A stretch of DNA of 64,000 nt from Treponema sp. (GCA_022510845.1 JAFLSR010000008.1:1-64000), one strand, 5' to 3'. Shown: positions 24,603 to 33,620, counted from the first letter of the stretch. Numbers and translations are program-made. Notes: generated from the sequence alone by a model not told the origin.

Positions 24603-26324
24603 ATGAACATAGTCGCGGGCAATGAAAAACAGACGGTTTTAAATTCATTTTTGAGCGAATTCAATTTTGGGAAAATTCAGTACACGCTCAATTTGAACGA
24701 TGCGGGAATTTTGGCAGAGAGCGAAAAAAAAGAATTTTCGCAGGAACTCAATTTTAAATTTTCTGAATGGCGATTTTCAGGAACTGAAGTCGAACCAAAA
24801 AGCGGCAATGTTCTTTTTACTGGAGGGGGATTCAATGGACGGACTTTTTTGGCGATACTCCGCTCGAATTCAAAAAGCGAAAAGGCGCGCGCTGTTTTTT
24901 CCTACAGCGTCTGTGTGGCTCAAGCAGTAAAACAAGGCGCGGAACTTCCTGCAAACGGCGCGGGCGGCATTCTCTACGAAGAGACAAAAAATAAAATTCG
25001 TATGCTTTTTTTGCCGCCGAATATTTTTGAATTTTCCGCGCGCAATGTAGGAGATTCCGAATATCAAAAATTGCAAGGAGTTTGGCAAGATCAAAATTTT
25101 TTGAGCAAAAATAAAAATGACGCAAACAACGCGCGCGCGCTTTTTTTTACTCGGGCAGTTTTCATTTACGATGCGCTTTCGGGCGAACTTCCGTTTCCAA
25201 AAGAAAATCTGGAAGAACGGCAGGCGGACATTTTGGACGCGAATTATTTGCCTTTGGAAAACAAAATCAACGGCATTTCCGAAATTCTTTCCAACGCGCT
25301 TTCGTTCGATTTGGAACGCGCAAGCGCAAAGGCGGATTCTCTTCAAATAAAAAATCAGGTTTCCGATGACGAGCGAAATTTTTGCTTTGAGGAACTCAGG
25401 CGCGAACTTGCTCTCGAAAAAAACGGCGAGGTGACGGACGCTCAGAGAAAACCAAAATTGAGTGACGATGAATTCAAGGCGCAGGCAAAAAAGATTTTGA
25501 GCATGAAGAAAAACCGCGCCGATGCAAGCCGCGCCTTCCGAAGAAACGCCACTCAATTCACTGTGGGCGTTGTTTTGCTGATTGCGCTTCTCATCACCGG
25601 CCACTATATCCGCAAAGACAATCTCACCAAGCCCACGACCGTTTCACTTTCCGCGCGTGAGACTGTCGAAGTTTTTTTTATGGGAATGCACACCATTGAT
25701 ACGAATTTTATGCAATATTCAAGCAGGGGGAAAAGCACGCAACGTCTCATTGACTCAGTTGGCAACATCCATGTCGCTGGAAAAATGCGCTCTGCCTATT
25801 CGCAGGAAAGCGAAATCCTTTCGCCGGAAATGTGGCTTTACAAGCCCGAATTTCAAGATTCGTGGCAATTCGGGCTTACGAATTTTTTGATTGGCGAGGA
25901 CGAAGATTCTCTTGAAGCGGCCGACAACAGAAAAATTGCGCCGCGCAGAATTGAAAAGCCACGTCCGCTTGCCGAAAAAAATGGTTCGAAAAAAACTTTC
26001 GCCGTTTCGTTTTTTCGAGTCCATTCCGAAGGACCTACAAGCGATATTTCCGTAGAAAAATTTTGGGGCACGGCGGAAACTACTTTCGTAAAAGACCGTT
26101 GGCTTTTGAGCGATGTGAATTTGAAAATGAACGAAGATAAAATTCCGATTCAAGAATTCGAGGCGGCACAAAACCAAGCATTTGAAATTGGCGGTAATCC
26201 GATAGCGGCTGCTGAAATCATGCGAAAAAAATATGAATGGATTCCAACGCAAAGCGCAATGCACAACGCCCAAATCGAATATGAAACGCAATCAGCAAAA
26301 CGCGCCCGCGGCGAATTGTATTGA
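24603..26324 (+). CDS. Unrecognised single-TM protein with a possible degenerate kinase-like N-domain
   Basis: 573 residues. The cytoplasmic N-terminal ~330 residues contain GGILYEE…RMLFLPPNIFEFSAR, then ALFFTRAVFIYDALSGELPF…RQADILDANYLPLENKINGISEILSNAL. The order and spacing recall a protein-kinase C-lobe (the 'Y-x-L-x-G-x-x-PF' helix region), but no HRD, DFG or glycine-rich loop is present, so any kinase relation would be a pseudokinase. One TM helix follows (QFTVGVVLLIALLITGHYI, ~315–335). The extracytoplasmic ~230 residues begin SARETVEVFFMGMHTIDTNFM, suggestive of an NTF2-like fold. No function is assigned; the kinase resemblance is inference. Confidence 0.6.
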   Translation: MNIVAGNEKQTVLNSFLSEFNFGKIQYTLNLNDAGILAESEKKEFSQELNFKFSEWRFSGTEVEPKSGNVLFTGGGFNGRTFLAILRSNSKSEKARAVFSYSVCVAQAVKQGAELPANGAGGILYEETKNKIRMLFLPPNIFEFSARNVGDSEYQKLQGVWQDQNFLSKNKNDANNARALFFTRAVFIYDALSGELPFPKENLEERQADILDANYLPLENKINGISEILSNALSFDLERASAKADSLQIKNQVSDDERNFCFEELRRELALEKNGEVTDAQRKPKLSDDEFKAQAKKILSMKKNRADASRAFRRNATQFTVGVVLLIALLITGHYIRKDNLTKPTTVSLSARETVEVFFMGMHTIDTNFMQYSSRGKSTQRLIDSVGNIHVAGKMRSAYSQESEILSPEMWLYKPEFQDSWQFGLTNFLIGEDEDSLEAADNRKIAPRRIEKPRPLAEKNGSKKTFAVSFFRVHSEGPTSDISVEKFWGTAETTFVKDRWLLSDVNLKMNEDKIPIQEFEAAQNQAFEIGGNPIAAAEIMRKKYEWIPTQSAMHNAQIEYETQSAKRARGELY

Positions 26325-26326
26325 AG

Positions 26327-26357
26327 CCCCCCCCCTCATCACACACACGCGCGCGCA
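26327..26357. repeat. Poly-C(9) tract followed by AC and GC dinucleotide runs
   Basis: Nine C at 26327–26335 just after a stop codon, then TCATC, then alternating AC (26341–26348) and GC bases. Homopolymer and dinucleotide tracts are prone to slippage. It lies 72 bp upstream of the next promoter. Confidence 0.6.
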
Positions 26358-26406
26358 AATCAAGCGTAAAAGCAGTTTGTCGCCTTTTCGTTTGATGGTA
26401 TGGGCA

Positions 26407-26435
26407 TTGACATTTTGCAATTTATGTTAAATAAT
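26407..26435 (+). promoter_or_regulatory. Promoter of the carboxyltransferase gene
   Basis: TTGACA (26407–26412), 17-nt spacer, AATAAT (26430–26435). The ~32-nt leader contains GAGGAG before ATG 26474. Confidence 0.65.
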
Positions 26436-26473
26436 TATGATGGTTTTTAATACAATGAGGAGACTTTCAAATT

Positions 26474-27964
26474 ATGGAATACAATCTTCAAAAGCAGCAT
26501 GAAAAAGGCAAACTTCACGCCATCGAACGAATCAACGCTCTTTGCGACAAGGATTCGTTCTGCGAAATCTATTCTGGAGTGCGCCACAATTGCACGAGTT
26601 TCGGAATGGAAAAAAAAGACATTCCCTATGATGGCGTAATCACAGGCTTTGGAAAAATCAACGGGCGCAAGGTAGCAGTTTACGCGCAGGATTTCACTGT
26701 TCAAGGCGGCTCGCTCGGCTTGATGCACGGAGAAAAAATCGCCGAAATCATCGACCTTGCAATCAAAGCGCGATGCCCTGTCATCGGCATCAATGATTCG
26801 GGCGGCGCGCGCATTCAGGAAGGCGTTGACGCGCTTTGCGGCTATGGCGACTTGTTCTATCAAAATGTGCGCGCTTCCGGAGCAGTTCCGCAGATTTCGA
26901 TTGTGGCAGGTCCTTGCGCGGGCGGCGCGGTCTATTCACCCGGACTCACCGACTTCATTTTTGCCGTGGACAAAATCAGCCAGCTTTTTATCACAGGACC
27001 TAAAGTCGTAAAGAGCGTGATGTTCATGGACATTTCGGCAGAGGATTTGGGCGGCGCTGCAATCCATTCGCAAAAATCCGGTGTGGCTCATTTCCGCGCT
27101 CAAAGCGAAAACGAATGCTATGAGCAAGTGCGCAAACTTTTGGACTACATCCCGCATTATTATGGCGATGAAATTGTAAAAGCCGCAAAATTCAAATTCG
27201 ACGAGCATAAAAAGGCAAAAGACATTTTGAGCGTGATTCCGGATAATCCGCGCGGCGGATACGACATCCGCAGAATCATCGAAGACGTTACGGACGACGA
27301 AACATTCTTCGAAGTTTCCAAGGAATTCGCCATAAACTGCGTTACGGGCTTTGCGAAAATCGAAGGCAAAACCGTAGGAATCATCGCGAACAATCCCGGC
27401 GGAATCGGCGGCGTACTTGATTGCGACGCGTCCGACAAAATCGCGCGGCACGTCCGCTACTGCAATTCGTTCGAAATTCCGCTTTTGACATTTGTCGATG
27501 TGCCGGGCTTCATTCCGGGACCGCAGGAAGAACAAAAAGGAATCATCAGGCACGGTGCCAAAGTGATTTATGCGTATTCCGAAGCCACCGTTCCAAAAGT
27601 TACGGTCATCGTGCGCAAAGCCTACGGCGGCGCGTACATCGCGATGTGCTCAAAGCATTTGGGCGCGGATTTCGTTTTCGCGTGGCCCAAGGCTGAAATC
27701 GCCGTAATGGGCGCGGAAGGCGCAATCGGCATCTTGTACGCCAAAGAATTGTCCGATCCGAACAAGGCTGCGGAAGTGGCTCAAAAAAGCGAAGAATACA
27801 AGTCCGAAATTATGACTCCGAAAATCGCCGCGCGCCGTGGCTACATCAGCGAAGTGATTTCGCCCGATCAGACCCGCGCGAGCATTGTCCGAAGCCTTGA
27901 ATTTTTGGAAAACAAAACTTCGGCAGACCGCGTCTGCAAAAAGCACGGAAATTTGCCGATGTAA
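26474..27964 (+). CDS. Acyl-CoA carboxylase/decarboxylase carboxyltransferase subunit
   Basis: A 496-aa member of the biotin-dependent carboxyltransferase family (propionyl-CoA carboxylase beta, methylmalonyl-CoA decarboxylase alpha). It moves CO2 between carboxybiotin and an acyl-CoA. Both crotonase-like lobes are visible: N-lobe GGSLGLMHGEKIAEIIDLA…INDSGGARIQEGVDAL and AGPCAGGAVYSP; C-lobe NNPGGIGGVLDCDASDKIARHVRYC, VDVPGFIPGPQEEQKGIIRHGAK and RKAYGGAYIAM. It lacks its usual partners nearby (biotin carrier, biotin carboxylase or membrane decarboxylase subunits), so direction and substrate remain open. Monocistronic. Confidence 0.88.
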   Translation: MEYNLQKQHEKGKLHAIERINALCDKDSFCEIYSGVRHNCTSFGMEKKDIPYDGVITGFGKINGRKVAVYAQDFTVQGGSLGLMHGEKIAEIIDLAIKARCPVIGINDSGGARIQEGVDALCGYGDLFYQNVRASGAVPQISIVAGPCAGGAVYSPGLTDFIFAVDKISQLFITGPKVVKSVMFMDISAEDLGGAAIHSQKSGVAHFRAQSENECYEQVRKLLDYIPHYYGDEIVKAAKFKFDEHKKAKDILSVIPDNPRGGYDIRRIIEDVTDDETFFEVSKEFAINCVTGFAKIEGKTVGIIANNPGGIGGVLDCDASDKIARHVRYCNSFEIPLLTFVDVPGFIPGPQEEQKGIIRHGAKVIYAYSEATVPKVTVIVRKAYGGAYIAMCSKHLGADFVFAWPKAEIAVMGAEGAIGILYAKELSDPNKAAEVAQKSEEYKSEIMTPKIAARRGYISEVISPDQTRASIVRSLEFLENKTSADRVCKKHGNLPM

Positions 27965-27970
27965 TCAAAA

Positions 27971-28001
27971 AGGCGTCTTGCAAGTTTGTTGCAAGATGCC
28001 T
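27971..28001 (+). terminator. Terminator-like hairpin after the carboxyltransferase gene
   Basis: 13-nt arms with one mismatch (27971–27983, 27989–28001) and a GTTTG loop, preceded by A-rich and followed by a short T stretch. Weak as an intrinsic terminator. Confidence 0.55.
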
Positions 28002-28106
28002 TTCGCGGCAAGTTTCGGGCTTTTTTCAATGGAATTTTTCGATTTTGCGCCCAAATTTTGCAAAAATAAAAATCGAAAAAAAATGCGAAAAATTGCGAAT
28101 TTTAAC

Positions 28107-28134
28107 TTGACTTATATAAAAGAAAGTATAAAAT
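28107..28134 (+). promoter_or_regulatory. Chemotaxis operon promoter (predicted leaderless cheA)
   Basis: TTGACT (28107–28112), 16-nt spacer, TAAAAT (28129–28134), eight bases, ATG 28143. Sigma-70-like rather than a flagellar sigma-28 pattern. Confidence 0.55.
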
Positions 28135-28142
28135 AATAAGAT

Positions 28143-30548
28143 ATGAGTGATTATCTTGATATAAATAACGAAGAATTGCTGAAAGACTTCTTTACCGAAG
28201 CTGGACAACAAGTTGAGACTCTTGAAAGCAATGTGCTTGTAATAGAAAACGACCCCACGAATCACGAGGCAATCGACGAAATATTCCGCGCGGCGCACAC
28301 TTTGAAAGGTGGTTCTGCCACAGTGGAAATGACGGAAATCACGACTTTTACGCACGCCGTTGAGGACGTTCTTGACGAAGTTCGCTCAGACAGAATTTCC
28401 GTAAACGAAGACATCGTTGACATTCTTTTAAAATCAATAGACGTAATCTCTGCGATGTTGGAGCAACGCGCGAATGGTTCGGTTTATCAAGAAGACGTTA
28501 CGCCTATTACCGACCGATTGCACGCTCTTATTCCCGAAGGCGGCGAAAAGAAAAAGAAGGGTTCTGCGCCTGCACAGGCCGCGCCCAAACCCGCCGCTCC
28601 TGAGCCACAGCCAGTTGCAGCCCCCGCGGCTTCTTCAAGTTCTTCGTCTTCGCTTTCTGCCGATGAATATCGCGAACTAAAAGAAAGCCTGCAAGGTTCT
28701 CAAAAACTTTACTGTGTTGATGTTCGGTTCGATGAAAGCAATCCGATGAATTCTGTTGGCGGAATTCAGGTCTTTGCGGCGTTGAAGGCTTGCGGAACGG
28801 TTTTGAAAACCACTCCCGATTTTGACGCGCTTTATGAAGATGAATTCTATCCACAGGTTTTGTATTATTTGGCAAGTTCACAAGAGCCTTCCGCCATCGA
28901 AGACGTGGCATTTTTGAGTGATGTCACGTTGAGCACGGATTGTCAGGTGGTGACTGCTCCGAGCGAGGAAGGCGCAAGTGCTCCAAAGCCAGCCGCCGCT
29001 CCACAGTCGGCTCCTGCCGCCGCGCAGCCTGCGCCTCAAAGTGCCGCTCCTCAAGAAGCGAGTGCGCCTGCTCAGGCTCCCGCTCCTGCCGCAAAAGCCG
29101 AAAAGCCTGCCGGGGCAAAAGAAGGCGCGCCTGCAAAAGCCGCTTCTGGAACTCATGTTCAGCAGGGCACGGTTTTGCGCGTGGATTCAAAGCGCATCGA
29201 CTATCTTTTGAATTTGGTTTCGGAAACAGTTATCACCAAAGCCACATTCAGCCAGTACGCGCTTCAACTTAATGATATTCAACTGCGTTTGCAGACAATT
29301 TACAGTGCTTCCAGAGAAAAATTCCGCAAACTTTTCGATGACATTTCGACAGGTTTGGAACAGGTCAAAAACGGAGTTGATCCGAAAGATGTTTCCGAAA
29401 GGATGCGTCAAGATTATTCCGATATGATTACGATGTTCGATCCGTTCGGACAGGAAATAAAGGATTTGAACTTGAAATTCCGTTCTTCCACGCAGGGGCT
29501 TGCACAGGTTGTCGGCGATATGCAGGAAGGCGTAATGAAAATCCGAATGGTTCCGATTGGACAGATTTTCAATCGTTTCCCGCGAGTTGTTCGCGATTTG
29601 CAGCGTGACCTCAAGAAAAAAGTTAATTTGGTCATTGAAGGTGAAGACACGGAATTGGACAAAACCGTCGTTGATGATTTGCTCGACCCCGTTATGCACT
29701 GCGTTCGAAATTCCGTTGACCATGGAATTGAAGCGCCGGATGTTCGCGCCGCCGCTGGCAAGGACGAAACGGGTACGCTCCTTTTGAAGGCTTCCAACGA
29801 AGGCAACCAAATCGTTATTCAGATTGTTGACGATGGTGCTGGAATCAATGTTGACAAAGTTCGCAACAAGGCGATTTCGCGCGGCATCCTTCATCCGGAT
29901 AAAATTCTTGCCGACCAAGAAGCGTATAATTTGATATTTATGCCGGGATTTTCTACGGCGGATAAAATTTCGAATGTTTCGGGGCGCGGTGTCGGCTTGG
30001 ATGTAGTAAAAACGATGATTGAAAAACTCAAAGGAACTGTTTCGGTTTCTTCGGGATTGGGCAAGGGAACGACATTTACTATCAAATTGCCGCTCACGCT
30101 CGCCATCATTCAGGGACTTTTGGTGCGCGTCGGCCGTCAGATTTACTCAATTCCGATTACTTCCGTCATCGAAAGTCAGCGCGTTTTGCAGGAAGAAATC
30201 AAGACTATCGACAACTACGAAGTTATGAATGTGCGCAACGAAGTCATAAGCGTTTTGCGCCTTAGTCGGCTTTTCCACATAAAAAGCACGAACAAAGACA
30301 AATTCTGCTTTGTCGTCATTGTTGGAACGCAGGAAAAGAAAATCGGCGTGATGGTGGATTCGCTTATCGGCGAAGAAGATGTCGTAATCAAACCGTTGAA
30401 CGATCAGTTTACGAATTCTCCGGGAATTGCCGGCGCGTCTATTTTGGGCGATGGTTCTGTTTCTTTGATTATTGACGTGAGCCAGCTTTTGGAATTGGGT
30501 GTTCAGCAGGAACTCAGCGCACAGCAGATTAACACGAAGAGGGCATAA
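28143..30548 (+). CDS. cheA: Chemotaxis histidine kinase CheA
   Basis: The central chemotaxis kinase: autophosphorylates and passes phosphate to CheY under receptor control. 801 aa, longer than E. coli CheA (654). The HPt domain has the phospho-His in RAAHTLKGGSA (His52). Two Ala/Pro-rich linkers flank a P2-like response-regulator-binding domain (~180–280); the second runs ~275–345. Then come the dimerisation helices, a HATPase domain with N-box HCVRNSVDHGIEAP and glycine boxes DDGAGIN and GRGVGLDVV, and the CheW-like C-terminal domain (LPLTLAIIQGLLVRVGRQIYSIPI). The next gene starts 2 nt after the stop. Confidence 0.96.
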   Translation: MSDYLDINNEELLKDFFTEAGQQVETLESNVLVIENDPTNHEAIDEIFRAAHTLKGGSATVEMTEITTFTHAVEDVLDEVRSDRISVNEDIVDILLKSIDVISAMLEQRANGSVYQEDVTPITDRLHALIPEGGEKKKKGSAPAQAAPKPAAPEPQPVAAPAASSSSSSSLSADEYRELKESLQGSQKLYCVDVRFDESNPMNSVGGIQVFAALKACGTVLKTTPDFDALYEDEFYPQVLYYLASSQEPSAIEDVAFLSDVTLSTDCQVVTAPSEEGASAPKPAAAPQSAPAAAQPAPQSAAPQEASAPAQAPAPAAKAEKPAGAKEGAPAKAASGTHVQQGTVLRVDSKRIDYLLNLVSETVITKATFSQYALQLNDIQLRLQTIYSASREKFRKLFDDISTGLEQVKNGVDPKDVSERMRQDYSDMITMFDPFGQEIKDLNLKFRSSTQGLAQVVGDMQEGVMKIRMVPIGQIFNRFPRVVRDLQRDLKKKVNLVIEGEDTELDKTVVDDLLDPVMHCVRNSVDHGIEAPDVRAAAGKDETGTLLLKASNEGNQIVIQIVDDGAGINVDKVRNKAISRGILHPDKILADQEAYNLIFMPGFSTADKISNVSGRGVGLDVVKTMIEKLKGTVSVSSGLGKGTTFTIKLPLTLAIIQGLLVRVGRQIYSIPITSVIESQRVLQEEIKTIDNYEVMNVRNEVISVLRLSRLFHIKSTNKDKFCFVVIVGTQEKKIGVMVDSLIGEEDVVIKPLNDQFTNSPGIAGASILGDGSVSLIIDVSQLLELGVQQELSAQQINTKRA

Positions 30549-30550
30549 AA

Positions 30551-31996
30551 ATGGAAGATGTGGCAGTAAAAGAGCAAGAAACCGATGTCCAAGAACAAAT
30601 GCTGGACGAAGAAAACGAAAATGTGGTTGTTGCCGATTTTCGCATGGTAACTTTTTCGCTGGCGGACAAAGATTATGCTATTGACATAATGCATGTAAAG
30701 GAAATCGCCAAGGCAAGCCGCTTTACTTATGTTCCCAATACTATGCCTTTTGTCATCGGCGTGTACAATCTTCGTGGCGATATCATTCCGATTATCGATT
30801 TGCGGAAATTTTTCGGAATTGAAGTTCCGCCCCGCACGGAAGACCAAGTTGAAAATATGCTGATTATCACGGCAGAAGAGCACGTTTTTGGTTTTGTAGT
30901 TGACAAAATCGATCGTGTGGTTGGCATCCAAAAAAGTGCCATTCAGCCGCCGCATCCGATTTTCGGCGACATCAACATAAAATTCATTTATGGAATTGTT
31001 GAATACGAAAAGCATCTTTTCGTTTTGCTCGACATCGCGCGCATTTTCAATCAAAAGATTTCGGAAGATGAGCGTGCCGAAGCCGATCGCGCCGCAGTTG
31101 AGCGTGAGTACGGTGTTACTTCTACGGAAAGCAACGAACCTGCGCAACAATATTCGCAAGAGCCGATTTACAAAGAAGATGTCGAAGCCAAGGCTTCCGC
31201 GCCTGCTGCCGAAGCGAGTGCCGCAAAGCCGGCCGCTCCTGCAAAAGACAATGCTTCTGCCACAGATAAAAAATTCATCTGCGATGGTCTTGTGCAGTTC
31301 AAGAAATTCTATATTTCCGATGTGAACCGCACTTGGTTTGATGGACGTTTCAATGATTGGGTTGCATCGAAAAACGGCGCGTCCGTGCAGTTGCAAAGCG
31401 AAGCCGAAGCCGAACAATTTCTTTCTACATTTTGGTCCAGCAATTCTGGAGCATTTTGGAGCAAAGAATACGCCGACGCGCTTTTCAATATTTTGCCGGA
31501 AAACAATGCCAAACAGATTCTCGTGTGGAATCCTGGCTGCGGAAAAGGCTACGAATCTTTCTCTTTGGCGTGCGTTCTCAAAAAGCGTTATCCTTCTTCT
31601 AGAATTAGGATTTATGCGCACGAAACGGATTTGCTCAATATTTCAAATGCACCGCTTCTTACCGTTTCGGCTGCGGACGCGCAAGGATGGCTTTCGCCGT
31701 ATGTACAAAAGAGCGTTACTGGCGAATTTACCTTTACACAAGAGATAAAAGATGCTATAATGTTTGAGTATCACGACATTGCCAATTCGAATGCATTGCC
31801 AATGGCGGATATAATTTTCGCTCGCGATGTGCTTTCGTTGCTTACCCCGGAGGTGCAAAAAAATGTCCTTGCGGATTTTGAAGAAAAACTCAAGGGCAAC
31901 GGAGTTTTGTTCCTCGGTGAAAACGAAAGTGTTGGAGCGGGAAAAAGTTGGGGTGAAAGAACAGAAGGGTCTTTGACGTATTTCAATAAAGAATAA
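30551..31996 (+). CDS. cheW: CheW fused to a CheR-like domain
   Basis: 481 aa, about three times a normal CheW. Residues ~25–175 form the CheW adaptor (FSLADKDYAIDIMHVKEIAK, MPFVIGVYNLRGDIIPIIDLRKFFG, FGFVVDKIDRVVGIQ) that links receptors to CheA. A charged Ala/Pro linker (~180–240) leads to a C-terminal CheR-like region: ILVWNPGCGKGYESFSLACVLKKR corresponds to the SAM-binding motif of CheR methyltransferases, and DIIFARDVLSLLTPEVQKNVL to the following strand and helix. Motif I is altered (PGCGKGYE versus AGCSTGEE), so catalysis is doubtful. The fusion is described in Treponema denticola as CheW-CheR-like, where it was linked to receptor-array architecture. Confidence 0.92.
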   Translation: MEDVAVKEQETDVQEQMLDEENENVVVADFRMVTFSLADKDYAIDIMHVKEIAKASRFTYVPNTMPFVIGVYNLRGDIIPIIDLRKFFGIEVPPRTEDQVENMLIITAEEHVFGFVVDKIDRVVGIQKSAIQPPHPIFGDINIKFIYGIVEYEKHLFVLLDIARIFNQKISEDERAEADRAAVEREYGVTSTESNEPAQQYSQEPIYKEDVEAKASAPAAEASAAKPAAPAKDNASATDKKFICDGLVQFKKFYISDVNRTWFDGRFNDWVASKNGASVQLQSEAEAEQFLSTFWSSNSGAFWSKEYADALFNILPENNAKQILVWNPGCGKGYESFSLACVLKKRYPSSRIRIYAHETDLLNISNAPLLTVSAADAQGWLSPYVQKSVTGEFTFTQEIKDAIMFEYHDIANSNALPMADIIFARDVLSLLTPEVQKNVLADFEEKLKGNGVLFLGENESVGAGKSWGERTEGSLTYFNKE

Positions 31997-32014
31997 AAAC
32001 ATAAGGAGAAATTT

Positions 32015-32500
32015 ATGAGAGTTGAGTATATCAACCCATTCGTTGAGACTTCCTACAGAGTTCTAAAGGAAGTGCTTGGTGGAATCGATGTGAAACGCGG
32101 CGAGCTTTCATTGAAATCGGTTGCGATGCCTGTGAAGGGCGTTGCGGCCTTGGTGGGACTTGCTGGCGATGTCGAAGGACGTGTTCTTTTTGATATGTCT
32201 TTCCAGACTGCGCTCAATGTGGCTTCGAAAATGAACGGCGAAACGCTCACGCAGTTTGACGATTTGACAAAGGCCACAATCAGCGAACTTGCCAATTTGA
32301 TTACGGCGCAGGCTGTCACGAAGCTCCATGATTTGGGCTTCAAATTCGACCTCACTCCGCCGACATTGTTTGCTGGTGAGAAAATGGAAATTGCGGCATT
32401 GCCAGGTTCTTCGCAGAATGTGGAGGCACTTATTGTTCCTCTTATTTCTGAGTGCGGAGAAATTGAATTGAATGTTGCTATTCGCGAACGTTCTGAATAA
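32015..32500 (+). CDS. cheX: CheY-P phosphatase CheX
   Basis: Dephosphorylates CheY-P and so resets the motor signal; CheX replaces CheZ in spirochaetes. 161 aa, family-typical. The catalytic ExxN motif appears in ATISELANLITAQA (Glu and Asn on one helix face). The N-terminus MRVEYINPFVETSYRVL is also characteristic. It follows cheW by 18 nt with AAGGAG as RBS, and precedes cheY, its substrate. Confidence 0.95.
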   Translation: MRVEYINPFVETSYRVLKEVLGGIDVKRGELSLKSVAMPVKGVAALVGLAGDVEGRVLFDMSFQTALNVASKMNGETLTQFDDLTKATISELANLITAQAVTKLHDLGFKFDLTPPTLFAGEKMEIAALPGSSQNVEALIVPLISECGEIELNVAIRERSE

Positions 32501-32516
32501 GTAAAAGGAGGCAAAG

Positions 32517-32951
32517 ATGAAAACAAAAGGAGACTTTCCTACGATTAACGAGCGTCCGCCAGAGGGACTTAAAGACGACGGCACGAAATTCCGTGTTCTT
32601 GTAGTCGATGATTCTATGTTCGTTGCAAAGCAAATCGGACAGATTCTGACCAGTGAAGGCTATGAAGTTGTAGCCACTGCCGCCGACGGAAAAGAAGGTG
32701 TTGACAAGTACAAGGAATTGTGTCCAAACGTTGACCTTGTTACGATGGACATCACTATGCCGCGCATGGACGGAATCACCGCCCTTGAGCAGATTATGGC
32801 TTTTGATAAGAATGCACGAGTGGTAATGGTTAGTGCTTTGGGAAAAGAGGAATTGGTAAAGAAATCTCTTCTCTTGGGCGCGAAAAACTATATCATAAAG
32901 CCGCTTGATCGCAAGAAGGTTTTGGAAAGAATCGGCGCTTCATTGAAATAG
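32517..32951 (+). CDS. cheY: Chemotaxis response regulator CheY
   Basis: Receives phosphate from CheA and binds the flagellar switch. 144 aa with a receiver domain from about residue 24: acidic pair DD31–32, phospho-acceptor Asp78 (VTMDITMPRMDG), Ser106 (VMVSALGK) and Lys128 (IIKPLD). The ~22-residue N-terminal extension (MKTKGDFPTINERPPEGLK…) is longer than in enteric CheY. RBS AAGGAGG. Last gene of the operon. Confidence 0.95.
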   Translation: MKTKGDFPTINERPPEGLKDDGTKFRVLVVDDSMFVAKQIGQILTSEGYEVVATAADGKEGVDKYKELCPNVDLVTMDITMPRMDGITALEQIMAFDKNARVVMVSALGKEELVKKSLLLGAKNYIIKPLDRKKVLERIGASLK

Positions 32952-33062
32952 TTTTTCAATGCTACGCTTTTTTTCAAAAAAACTCCAAAGCAGGGGAATT
33001 GCTTTTGCAACGCCTCTGTTTTTGTATTTTAAAATGGGAAAGTGAAAAGTCCGACTGATTTT

Positions 33063-33485
33063 TCACTTACGAGTTTTTGTTTGTGCGCGCGGCTTTCCGA
33101 GCAGCTGGCTAATGTCTTTTGCGGAGTACGGGCTTTTGTAGTTTGGCGCGCACAAATGTTTTTGGCTCCACAGCATCATCTGCGTGAGGATTGGAACAAA
33201 ACTTTTCCCCGTGGCTGTGAGCGAATATTCGACTTTCGGCGGCACTTCTGGGTATACCTTGCGAATAATGAATCCGTCATCTTCAAGTTCGCGCAATTGC
33301 TTTGTGAGCGTTGACTGAGTGATGCCGTCGATTCTGCGCAAAATTTCGTTGAAACGCAGCGTTCCGTCAAGCGCGATGTACCATAAAATCAGAAATTTCC
33401 ATTTTCCTCCGAGCACCGATTGCAAGATGCTCATCGGCACACAATGCGCCATCACTTCTCGTTTTAAGAATTTTTTTCCTGCCAC
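33063..33485 (-). CDS. HxlR-family winged-helix transcriptional regulator
   Basis: A small DNA-binding protein of 140 aa. The signature of the family is clear: HCVPMSILQSVLGGKWKFLILWYIALDGTLRFNEILRRIDGITQSTLTKQLRELEDDGFIIRK, i.e. helix-turn-helix plus wing, followed by VPPKVEYSLTATGKSF. HxlR proteins often sense reactive aldehydes or thiol stress through a conserved Cys; here Cys is just before the domain (AHC). The start is GTG 33485, preceded by AAGGAGGT; the frame runs on to a non-ATG codon without an RBS. Divergent from the radical SAM gene, its probable target along with itself. Confidence 0.9.
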   Translation of the reverse strand: MAGKKFLKREVMAHCVPMSILQSVLGGKWKFLILWYIALDGTLRFNEILRRIDGITQSTLTKQLRELEDDGFIIRKVYPEVPPKVEYSLTATGKSFVPILTQMMLWSQKHLCAPNYKSPYSAKDISQLLGKPRAQTKTRK

Positions 33486-33501
33486 ATTGACCTCCTTTGT
33501 G

Positions 33502-33528
33502 TTACAGTATCTTTTTAGTACTAACACT
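33502..33528. promoter_or_regulatory. Operator candidate for the HxlR regulator
   Basis: A TTAGTACTAA perfect palindrome (33515–33524) inside a looser inverted pair (GTTACAGTA … TAGTACTAAC) in the divergent gap, just upstream of the regulator's RBS on the minus strand. Confidence 0.4.
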
Positions 33529-33620
33529 AAATAATTACAGTTCTTGATTTTTAATACTATGCATAATTATTTTATAAGAAAACGCAAAAAAATGCAATTC
33601 ATCTAAATAAGGAGGTTTTT

